Shown here piece by piece: positions 20,716-29,419 of a DNA stretch of 64,000 nucleotides (within the stretch, counting starts at the first letter, position 1; every line of letters starts with the position of its first letter). The translations under genes were made by a program, and so were the position numbers. Origin of the DNA: Diplonema papillatum (lineage: Eukaryota; Euglenozoa; Diplonemea; Diplonemida; Diplonemidae); NCBI GenBank assembly GCA_030068145.1, contig JAPJBO010000187.1, positions 1 through 64,000 on the forward strand, read 5' to 3'. Under the pieces are notes generated by a model. That model did no database searches. It worked only from the letters and a program-made list of their open reading frames with translations, and was not told the DNA's origin.

Positions 20716-21127
20716 CCCATTGCTGGCAGCCCTCGGTACAAAGACAAGTACATGCTTGTCACAAAAGCCTTGTGCGAGTCTGCCTCTATTCGACTTGGTA
20801 GTGAAGTTGCCTCATGATGTAAATGTGCCACATTGTGTGGACCATTACGCGGTATCCAAACATGAAAAAGAACGGCTTGTAGTATGGTCAAAACTTGAAC
20901 CCATTACGGTCCCAAAGCTGAACCCCATTCCCAAACTTTAAACCCATTTTGGTGTCACCCAGTGAGTCGGTCACTGAATTACGTTAGTACAGTGATAGGA
21001 GCAGTCACCAAGTCCAGGGTGCCCAACACTTCTACTTTTTTTCCACTTTCCATCCCCAGCCCCGAGAGCCGCGGGCTTTCCAGGGCTGGGTCCCATTGAC
21101 AGCCTGGGAACCATTCCCGCAGCATGT

Positions 21128-21236
21128 TTGCGATAGTAATAGAATGGTATAAAAGTTTGGGGACAGTAATGGAATGGTATAAAAGTTTGCGATAGTAATA
21201 GAATGGTATAAAAGTTTGGGGATAGTAATAGAAAGT
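21128..21236 (-). repeat. 30-bp satellite (reverse)
   Basis: Reverse-strand copies of the 30-bp unit (AAAAGTTTGGGGATAGTAAT...), slightly diverged (GCGATAGTAATAG variants). Confidence 0.8.
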
Positions 21237-21269
21237 ACTTCGCCTCCCCCCCCGGACCCCCCCGCCGCC

Positions 21270-21530
21270 CCCCGGCGAAGCAGAGTTCGGGCGCAGCTAA
21301 GTTCAGACGATAATAAGTTCGAGTGATGCTGAGTTCGGGCGCAGCTAAGTTCTGGTGAAGCAAAGTTCGGGCGCAGCTGAGTTCGGGCGAAGCAACGCTC
21401 GGGCGAAGCTATGTTCTGGCGAAGCAAAGTTCGGGCGCTGCAAAGTTCGGGCGATGCTAAATTCTGGTACGGGCGCAGCTGAGTTCGGACGAAGCAAAGT
21501 TCGCGTGAAGCTAAGCAAAGTTCGGTTCTC
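21270..21530 (-). repeat. 16-bp minisatellite (reverse)
   Basis: About sixteen diverged reverse-oriented units, next to a G/C-rich segment. Confidence 0.8.
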
Positions 21531-21559
21531 GTAGCAGTTTGGCCTGTGATGGCAAGCTC

Positions 21560-21764
21560 GGCCGCCCGACTCCGTTTCCCGGGGTGACCAAATACCGCGA
21601 GATACTGAGAAACTCCGCCAAAAACGCAAATTTCGGGCACATAAGACCCCGAAACCCAACAAACCTCGAAAACCATCTTCGACCGGAAAAGTGTGAGGGG
21701 CGGGGTTCGAACCCGGGCCGACCGGCCTGAAGGCCGGCGCCCGCTCACTCTGCCACCCCCGTGC
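21560..21764 (-). repeat. SINE-like unit, tRNA-like head (reverse)
   Basis: Reverse copy of the 17054 unit. The tRNA-like head is at about 21691-21764 and the body (TTTTCCGGTCGAAGATGG) follows on the - strand. Confidence 0.6.
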
Positions 21765-22040
21765 ATTTTCCCAGAATGAATGAATGAATGAAAAACAAGC
21801 ACCGTTCCTTCAGCCGCTCAGAAGAGCAGCATCCGGAACGGTCAGGCGTTACTAGCCCGTTTGCGCCAAGAGACACGCGCACGAGTGACAGGTCCACAGG
21901 TTAGGGGATAGGAAGGGGGGGGTCGACGAGGGAAATAAGAAAGAAGACGGAAATAAGTAAAGAAATAAAGAAAGAAGGGAAAAAAGCTTACTCTGAACTA
22001 TTATCCTATTCACATTGCATGTTCATAGGACCTCCAGTCT

Positions 22041-22166
22041 CGAAAAATTTCCCAAAAAGACCTCGAAAATCATTTCCAGACGGCTGCTTTTCACACCGAA
22101 AAATCGCAAAAAAAAAAAAAATCGGACCGGGGGAATCGAACCATGGCCTACAGGGGCCCAGGATTC
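22041..22166 (-). mobile_element. M1 copy 2, second fragment (reverse)
   Basis: Reverse-strand match to M1 from about 13238 down to 13113, including the tRNA-like B box. It continues where fragment 14454-14773 stops. It ends in the tRNA-like part, where the 62-bp satellite begins. Confidence 0.75.
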
Positions 22167-23460
22167 GGACAATTTCCCGAGGTGGGACAATTTTCTAATG
22201 CTGGGTTTCGAGGTCGGAAAACCTATTTGGACAATTTCCCGAGGTGGGACAATTTTCCAATGCTGGGTTTCGAGGTCGGAAAACCTATTTGGACAATTTC
22301 CCGAGGTGGGACAATTTTCTAATGCTGGGTTTCGAGGTCGGAAAACCTATTTGGACAATTTCCCGAGGTGGGACAATTTTCCAATGCAGGGTTTCGAGGT
22401 CGGAAAACCTATTTGGACAATTTCCCGAGGTGGGACAATTTTCCAATGCTGGGTTTCGAGGTCGGAAAACCTATTTGGACAATTTCCCGAGGTGGGACAA
22501 TTTTCCAATGCTGGGTTTCGAGGTCGGAAAACCTATTTGGACAATTTCCCGAGGTGGGACAATTTTCTAATGCTGGGTTTCGAGGTCGGAAAACCTATTT
22601 GGACAATTTCCCGAGGTGGGACAATTTTCCAATGCTGGGTTTCGAGGTCGGAAAACCTATTTGGACAATTTCCCGAGGTGGGACAATTTTCTAATGCTGG
22701 GTTTCGAGGTCGGAAAACCTATTTGGACAATTTCCCGAGGTGGGACAATTTTCCAATGCTGGGTTTCGAGGTCGGAAAACCTATTTGGACAATTTCCCGA
22801 GGTGGGACAATTTTCTAATGCTGGGTTTCGAGGTCGGAAAACCTATTTGGACAATTTCCCGAGGTGGGACAATTTTCTAATGCTGGGTTTCTAGATCGGA
22901 AAACCTATTTGGACAATTTCCCGAGGTGGGACAATTTTCTAATGCTGGGTTTCGAGGTCGGAAAACCTATTTGGACAATTTCCCGAGGTGGGACAATTTT
23001 CCAATGCTGGGTTTCGAGGTCGGAAAGCCTATTTGGACAATTTCCCGAGGTGGGACAATTTTCTAATGCTGGGTTTCGAGGTCGGAAAACCTATTTGGAC
23101 AATTTCCCGAGGTGGGACAATTTTCCAATGCTGGGTTTCGAGGTCGGAAAACCTATTTGGACAATTTCCCGAGGTGGGACAATTTTCCAATGCTGGGTTT
23201 CGAGGTCGGAAAACCTATTTGGACAATTTCCCGAGGTGGGACAATTTTCCAATGCTCACCTCGGGAAATTGTCCAAATAGGTTTTCCGACCTCGAAACCC
23301 AGCATTAGAAAATTGTCCCACCTCGGGAAATTGTCCAAATAGGTTTTCCGACCTCGAAACCCAGCATTAGAAAATTGTCCCACCTCGGGAAATTGTCCAA
23401 ATAGGTTTTCCGACCTCGAAACCCAGCATCGGAAAATTGTCCCACCTCGGGAAATTGTAC
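22167..23460. repeat. 62-bp satellite, 17.6 forward and 3.3 inverted copies
   Basis: The unit begins GGACAATTTCCCGAGGTGGG and is 62 bp. Copies run forward to 23256, then the same unit continues in reverse from 23257 to about 23460. Copies are almost identical; the main variation is CTAATG versus CCAATG. Because 62 is not a multiple of three and no stop occurs in any forward frame, the array reads as a long artificial open frame with a 62-residue period. I do not regard that as a gene. Confidence 0.95.
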
Positions 23461-23651
23461 AGGGGGGAGAGGGGCAGCTGAGGCTCAATGTACCGTACCG
23501 TCTCCCGGGGGGCGGTGCCCCCCGGACCCCCCCCTATATTAAAACTCGCGAGAGAAAACGGGTTTGGTGTCTATTCTGAAGGGAAAAACGGGCTGCATAA
23601 GGTTCTGGCCCCAAACCCCACTTGCTATCCTTCTTTTCTTGCTTGCACCAG
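23461..23651 (+). other. Probable intron end upstream of the hAT transposase exon
   Basis: The sequence holds a G/C hairpin (GGGGGGCGGTGCCCCCC, about 23509-23525). A pyrimidine-rich run then ends in TTGCTTGCACCAG at 23651, a good 3' splice site. The upstream exon was not found and may have been lost to the satellite. Confidence 0.5.
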
Positions 23652-25418
23652 GACCGCGATTTCTGTGCTTGGCTGAAGCAGGATGTGACGTATACATCGT
23701 CAACTGTGGTGAGAGAGCTTCTGGAGTTGATCGGCTTGGTATTAGAGAAGCGGCTGTACACCGAGATTAGGGAGTCCCGGTTTTGGTCAGCCACAGCAGA
23801 TGCAACAACCGACGTGACGGGAAAGCACCAACTTGTGGCCACCGTTCGTTACCTCAGGAGAAATGCTGTCCAAGAGCGCTTCATTGGCCTTGAAGTCCTG
23901 CACGATCAAACTGCAACCGGCTACGCAACGAAGATAAAGCAGATGCTGTGTTATCTCCCGAAGGGCTCGTTCGTATCCTGCTCGTTTGATGGGGCTTCGG
24001 CGATGTCTGGGAAGTTTCAGGGTGCCGAGAAGAAGGTTCGCGGTGGGATCAATGCTACTGCGCTCTTCATGTGGTGTTGTGCCCACGTCCTCAACCTCCT
24101 TGCCCAGGATGGCATAAAAGCAGTTGCGTTCATGGGAGACTTCTTCAGAACCGTCCGCGCCCTTTGGCTGATCTTCTCCGACTCCGACATCAACAAGCTA
24201 CTTCTGAGCAGCGTATTCGCAGACCCGACATTTGCAGCGATGTGTGAGAAGGTGAATCGTGCCCTGGTGGAGCCGTCCGATACACGCTGGCTGGCCTACT
24301 GGAGAAGTGTCTCTGTCATCCGTATGCAGTATTCTGCAATACGCGAAGCCCTTAGACGCATCTGGAACGAGCGGAACAGCACCCACGCAGAGCACCTGTA
24401 CAAAGAGGTGAGTAAGCCGCAATTTTTTGCATGTCTTGCACTTGCGTGTGACGTTCTGGAAAAGCTGCATGCAATCTCTCTTGTTTTCCAAGGAACCGCG
24501 ACCACCATCTCGGATGTTTGCAGAGAAGTGGACTCGCTCGAAGCAGAATTGAGGGCACTAAGCTCGGAAGAAAGGGCCAAAAAGATCACGAAATACTACA
24601 CTTGCTGGCGCCGTTCGTTCTTCGAAGCGACCAACGTTGCCGTTACCCCTGCAGCGTTCAGCACATTCCATCAGACTATCGCCTCCCCATACATTGCTGC
24701 ACTCCTCAAGTCCACAACGGTCCGGTTTGAATCCAAGGAAGTTCTTCGGCACTTCGTTGTCTTTGACCGCATTGCGTGGCCAGAGGGCGCGCACCTTACA
24801 AACTGGGGGGATGAACACATCCGGGAGCTCTACAGATACTACAGCAAGCCCGGCCGGGTCACGTACCGACAATATGAAGTGGACGTGCCAGCAACAGACA
24901 CGATGCCTCGACCCACATACAGCACCACTCGCTCGGAAACGAAGACAGACCACGGCACTCCCCTTTTGCACGGAATGACCGAGGCAGACCTGGTGAGAGA
25001 CTGGACCCTACTTAAGGAGGTTCTACGCGCCTCAAGATACTCCAAAAATGCACACGCGGTGTATCAAGCCTTCGCCCCTGATGGCACTGCGAGTGCCCGC
25101 ATGCAGCCATTGAGACAACTGGTCGAACTGGCACAGACCATTGTCAGTTCCTCTGCAGAAAGTGAACGCCAGTTCAGTACCCTGGCCCGTGTAAAGACCC
25201 GACTGCGCAACCGCATGCTGAACACGACACTGCGCGCCCTCTTTTTCATCGAAGACACCGATGAGAAGGAGATGGACGACGCGACTGCGGAGGAGGTAAT
25301 CGACCTTTTTACTTCTGGCTTCGCAGCCGAAGCCCTAAGGGCAGCATGGTTTGCTGGAGAGTCTGAGCCGGTGGAGAAGGTAGCGAAAAAGCGCAAAATT
25401 GACTTGACACTACCCTGA
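23652..25418 (+). CDS. hAT-family transposase, N-terminally incomplete
   Basis: This is an open exon of about 588 codons after a probable splice acceptor. It shows the hAT catalytic set: SATADATTDVTG (first Asp), CSFDGASAMSGKFQG (second Asp) and CCAHVLNL (the C-x2-H motif of the insertion domain). Further on are SDTRWLAYWRSV and the C-terminal dimerisation block SAESERQFSTLARVKTRLRN, which holds the catalytic Glu. A basic tail (KVAKKRKID) could serve as a nuclear signal. hAT transposases cut and paste elements with short TIRs and 8-bp duplications. The N-terminal BED-type finger is not visible, so an upstream exon is missing or lost. The frame is otherwise intact, as in a recently active element or a domesticated gene. 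It could act in trans on element J, but matching TIRs were not found around it. Confidence 0.88.
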   Translation, partial: DRDFCAWLKQDVTYTSSTVVRELLELIGLVLEKRLYTEIRESRFWSATADATTDVTGKHQLVATVRYLRRNAVQERFIGLEVLHDQTATGYATKIKQMLCYLPKGSFVSCSFDGASAMSGKFQGAEKKVRGGINATALFMWCCAHVLNLLAQDGIKAVAFMGDFFRTVRALWLIFSDSDINKLLLSSVFADPTFAAMCEKVNRALVEPSDTRWLAYWRSVSVIRMQYSAIREALRRIWNERNSTHAEHLYKEVSKPQFFACLALACDVLEKLHAISLVFQGTATTISDVCREVDSLEAELRALSSEERAKKITKYYTCWRRSFFEATNVAVTPAAFSTFHQTIASPYIAALLKSTTVRFESKEVLRHFVVFDRIAWPEGAHLTNWGDEHIRELYRYYSKPGRVTYRQYEVDVPATDTMPRPTYSTTRSETKTDHGTPLLHGMTEADLVRDWTLLKEVLRASRYSKNAHAVYQAFAPDGTASARMQPLRQLVELAQTIVSSSAESERQFSTLARVKTRLRNRMLNTTLRALFFIEDTDEKEMDDATAEEVIDLFTSGFAAEALRAAWFAGESEPVEKVAKKRKIDLTLP

Positions 25419-26037
25419 AACCTTGCTGCACCTCCTTGTCCTGTCTTGACTTCTTCTTTTGTTAACTTGTACCCGTCCCTTCCACCAGACCAACCGCACG
25501 TATTCTCCGACTCTCTCTTCCTCCTTGCACCACGAACCGCCGAAGACTCAGAATGGAAGGACAGATGCGGGTGGACGGGCTCTGTACGACGTGAGGGCGA
25601 GAAAAATTTTCTCGCTGACAGAAGAAATTTTTTCGCCAGCATTTTTGGCCTTGCTGGCGGGCAGAATAACCCCTGGGTGGGCGGTCAGAAAAAAAAAATT
25701 GTTTTTTTGCCCCAAATACCCCAAACACACTTTGGAAAATTTTTGTGGGCCCACTTTTGGCAGGGAATTTTGACCATTTCACCTTAGAGAATTTGACCAC
25801 CCAGCCTCCAAGGCAACTGCACTGTAGAGGGGGGGAAAATCTTAGTTTGCGCTACTTGCCTCTCATGTGTTTGATGCTAGCATCAAGTCTTCTTCGCGGA
25901 ATGCAGAGTCTTATTTTCTGTTCTTTTCTTTCTTTCGTTGTCGACAACTTCTTTTTTCACCTTCTACTTTCTTTACCATGGTTTTTTGGACTTTCTGGTG
26001 CCGTAGAGTAGTTCTTCTTTCTCTATGCCGTCGATGT
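25419..26037. other. Noncoding stretch after the hAT gene
   Basis: T-rich and purine-rich runs with no convincing gene and no recognisable hAT end. Confidence 0.4.
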
Positions 26038-26091
26038 TCGTTTAGCATTGAGTTCTTTTAAGTACATGAACCACGTGGATTAACATGCACT
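26038..26091 (+). repeat. 54-bp flanking direct repeat of LINE E (left)
   Basis: It starts TCGTTTAGCATTGAGTTCTT and ends AACATGCACT, and matches 29133-29186 at 51 of 54 positions. It is most simply a long target-site duplication. Confidence 0.7.
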
Positions 26092-29000
26092 GCCTTGAAA
26101 GTCAGGTTATCGGATGACGTCGTCACCTGCCATTGCGTCGTCAAGGTCGAGCATTTGTGGAGCTAGCGGGGTTTGGCTTTCTTGCGATTCCAGAGACTGA
26201 GTCGGCGAGTACGAGGGCGGGCACGTGTGTCCGTTTTTCACTTTCGAGGGCGTTGGTGTGCCCGTGGTCCCCGGTCGTTTCTGAGAGCTGCTTGCCCTCG
26301 GTACCTTCTTCTTCCTTCGATGCACCCCTGAGTCGGGGGTGGTCGCCTTCGTCTTCTTCCGCTTGCGGCCGGCGATCGGGCCTTCCTTCGGGGTGCCTAG
26401 CACCCTTTTCTTCAGCGCTGGTCGTTCGCTGGTTCCTGGCGTTGGTGGCGGCCTTTTGGTCGCCCGTCCGGTCGTCGCCGTCTCCTTTTTCGTTGCCGCG
26501 GGCGGCGCTTGCGCCGCTCGCTTTCCAACTGGCGTTCCCCGTTGTACGCCCACCTGGGTGGGTGAGGAGGGCCTCTTCTTCTTGTTGCGTCCGGGGGTTG
26601 ACGGGACGTTCGGTTCGTTGGACTGGTGGTGGCCGCGGCGGCAACATGCCGCCGGTCGCCTCTGCGTCAGCGTAGGGAGCCTCTTGCACTCTTGGCAGGT
26701 TCCTCTGCCATGCGTGCGGCAGGCATGATGCCCGCTGCGGCAACACGCCGCCGCCGTCTTGCACTCGCCGCACTTCGTCGTGCTGTGCTCTGTGCACACC
26801 GCGATCGGCTGCCCATCGTTCGCGTGGTGATGGTGCCGGCAGCACATCTCTACCGTGGGCACGTCCCTTCGGACGAGTGCTCTGCACGCCTCACACTTCC
26901 CTTTGTGATGGGTCGCGCACGTGACGAGTGCCTTCTCTATATCGACACCCGGCATATGCACGGGGTCTGGGTGCAGTTGTGGTGGGGCAGGCAGGGCCCA
27001 CCTCGCCGCTCTCCCGATCGTCCAGTCAGGGTACGCCGGGCACTGCGTCCCTACATCGCTTCCTTTCACTTGTTCCTCAAGTATCGTCCCCGTGTGTGCC
27101 TCGCGAAAGCGTGGCCTGGGCCGTACACCCGATATCCCCGAGATGCCCATGAACGACAGCGACGTCGTCGGGCACACCCTCTCCCCTCTCATGCAGCTTC
27201 CCAGCCCTTGCTGTGCCGCCAGCTTGTCCAACGCGCTCATCATGCAGCGCAGGACGTTTCCCCGTTCTCTCACCCCCTTCGGCGCATTCCCGTGCAGCGG
27301 CATGCTGAGGCCCGAGAAGAGTTCAAAGTCGATCGCAAGCTCTAGCATTGACGCCTGCCCGCTCTCGGTCCACTGCATGTCAGACAGCCACGCTACCAAC
27401 GCATAAAACGTCGGTAGTCCCCAGGTCTTGTTTCGCTCCCACGTCCATGCCGGGGCAATCCGCGCAAAGGGGTGGTCAAATTTCTCGGCAGGCATCGCAT
27501 CCGCTCTCGACCAGGGGGTCGTGGGGTTCCTGGCTACCCAGCCACGTGCTTCGAGCCCTGCACGTTCCGCAAGGATTTCAGCCATCATCTCCTGGAGCCG
27601 CCTCGATAAGTGGGCGTTCCCCGGTACAACCACACCATGTTCCAGCGTGCATCGGGGCCACTCGGTTCGGTTGGCCGCCATCAGCCCGGCGTGTGCTTCC
27701 CGCCGGCGAATGTGTGAGTATGCGTCGCAGTCCCAGTAGATATGCTGTTCGTTCTCCGTCACGCCGCTCCCACAGTGCTTGCAGCTGGGCGCCTGCGGCT
27801 CAGCTCCAGCCTGCCTCATCCGCGACGTGAACTCCGCCGTGTTCACACCCCCCGCAATCGCAACTCGAATTAGCTTCGCCGTGTGCGCGGAACATTCCCT
27901 CGTCTTCCAGAACGCATTCGTGCGCTCCAAGTCGGCTCTTTCCAGCCCCTGATATCCTGGCCTTCTCGCCATCAGTCGGGCCCACGTCCTCGTTCTCAGG
28001 TCCGCCCTCACTTCGTGCCCCCTCTTCGAGGGCGACGAGGCCAGCGGGTCGAACACTGCACCATTCCGTCGTAGCGTGCGAGATAGGGGCCCAGGCTCCC
28101 ATATGTGTCCACACTCCTCCATGCTCCTCATCGCCAGCCCGACTGGGCCGAGGGGTTGGTCCCCCTCGGCGTACCGCCCCCGGATACTCTCCATCAGAGG
28201 TAGCAGTCGCGGCAGCCTCTCGCACGCCGCGTAGAACGCCGTCGTCACCCGGTACGCTAAACACGTACCGGGGTCCGTCAGGTGGCCCTTCTCCTGGAAG
28301 TTCAGGACCATTTCTCTCGCGCGCTTCGGGTTTGCTCCACCCCAGATCAGACCCATCACCCAGACACGTGACGGACTTGCTAAATCGCAGCAGCGCATTT
28401 CCGCTTCGGAGTCTGAGCGTCGACTGGTGCCTCTGCCTCGTCGAGAATGCGATGGTCTTCTCGAGGTTTGGCTGCATTCCGGTGAGTGTGCAGAACTCGT
28501 CAACAATGTCGACTCCCTTTTGCAGTGCGGCCTCCGACAGCCTGGACAGTAGTGTGGCATCATCCGCGTACGACTAAGGACTCACGCCCTCAGCTTCTTT
28601 TTTGACCGCTTTCATCACTACCGACAGCAGGGCATTGATGAGTATGACGGACACAGGGCACCCTTGAAGGATACCGTTGGTCACACTAAACTCCCTGCCC
28701 ACCCCTAGCGGCAACTTGAAGCGTCTTGCGAGCAGACTGTAAATCGCCCTCAGCGGCTTGAGAACCCGACCGTGCAGTCCTAAGTCCTCAGCCAGGCGTA
28801 GCACTACCTCTCGCGGGACCATGTCGAAACACTTCCGGAAGTCCAGCGCCACACCGTAGAGCGGCTCTCCGTCCAGCAAGGCGTCCTCCACCTCGAGCCC
28901 TATCTCCATCAAGACGTCCTCGATCCGGTGGCCCGGCCGAAAGCCTTTCTGTCCTTCTTCGATCCACCCCTCCTGCCACAGGACAATGTCCGCAAGCCTG

Positions 29001-29132
29001 CGGCAGGCCCACAAGCGGTACACGGCGGACGTGACGGTTATCGGCCTCGTGTGCAGCGGGTCTTGGCTCTCATCTTTCGGCACCATCGACACCAGCGCAG
29101 TTGTCATGCTTGCCGGCCAGTCCCCAGTCGCT
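26092..29132 (-). mobile_element. LINE E, reverse strand, decayed
   Basis: A non-LTR retrotransposon on the - strand bounded by the 54-bp direct repeats. It is 5' truncated within the RT region and has no poly(A). A stop codon and frameshifts break the reading frame. The diverged flanking repeats suggest an old insertion. Confidence 0.8.
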
Positions 29133-29143
29133 TCGTTTAGCAT
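26107..29143 (-). pseudogene. LINE E reverse transcriptase with repeated Cys/His fingers
   Basis: From 29143 down, RT motifs appear in order: RPITVTSAVYRLWACRRL, QKGFRPGHRIEDV, VALDFRKCFDMV (motif A) and NGILQGCPVSVILINAL (motif B). A TAG (28574-28576) then sits one codon before SYADDATLL (motif C). Further down the frame shifts near 28350 (VMGLIWGGANPKRAREM resumes in a new frame). The long downstream frame has CKHCGSGVTENEQHIYWDC (C-x2-C-x9-H-x4-C). At about 26613-26930 three repeats of C-x2-H...C-x2-C...CCR-x2-HH follow, then a Lys/Pro/Thr-rich tail. It cannot make a working RT. Confidence 0.82.
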
Positions 29144-29186
29144 TGAGTTCTTTTAAGTACATGAACCACACGGATCAACATGCACT
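29133..29186 (+). repeat. 54-bp flanking direct repeat of LINE E (right)
   Basis: Partner of 26038-26091, with three differences. Its last bases touch the left flanking repeat of the Penelope-like element. Confidence 0.7.
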
Positions 29187-29223
29187 TCGTTTAGCAGCGG
29201 CTGCCGAATCATGCCGTGGCACC
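29183..29223 (+). repeat. ~40-bp imperfect flanking repeat of the PLE (left)
   Basis: It reads CACTTCGTTTAGCAGCGGCT then GCCGAATCATGCCGTGGCACC. It resembles 33444-33482 (GCAGCGG-TGCC...CCCGT-GCACC) in the same orientation. It may be a diverged target-site duplication or a terminal direct repeat. Confidence 0.5.
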
Positions 29224-29419
29224 GTCCCTTTGTGCGTCTGCTTCGCAGAAAAAGTGTGGGAAAGGAGTCCAGGACTCCGTGGTTTGAAACCATACGGTAT
29301 GGTTCCACTTCCTCCTTCCTTCGTCCGTTCTTCTTTAAAAAAAAAAGGGGGGGTTTTCAAAGTGTGTTGTGGCTCGTAACCAACCGCCACGGGGCACTAC
29401 TTCCACCAGGTGAAAGTGT

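Larger units (their letters stand above)
14774..22045 (-). mobile_element. K composite: 7.3-kb repeat block inserted in M1 copy 2
   Basis: One end is GTACGTGCGCTCGGCTAAGG (14774) and the other is CCTCCAGTCTCG (22045). These are the two termini of the K family; its complete short copy is the element in the PARN intron (60534-61204). The termini share a 12-bp inverted match CGAGACTGGAGG. Inside are several further K copies in both orientations, 16-bp and 30-bp satellites, tRNA-headed SINE-like units and the hAT-type element J. M1 copy 2 resumes exactly where it broke off, which supports one insertion that later accumulated others. Confidence 0.65.

Noticed and set aside
22015-23488. Long open frames with a 62-residue repeat on both strands
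   Set aside because: They are the 62-bp satellite read through all three frames. There is no start context, no domain, and the same protein appears in every frame.
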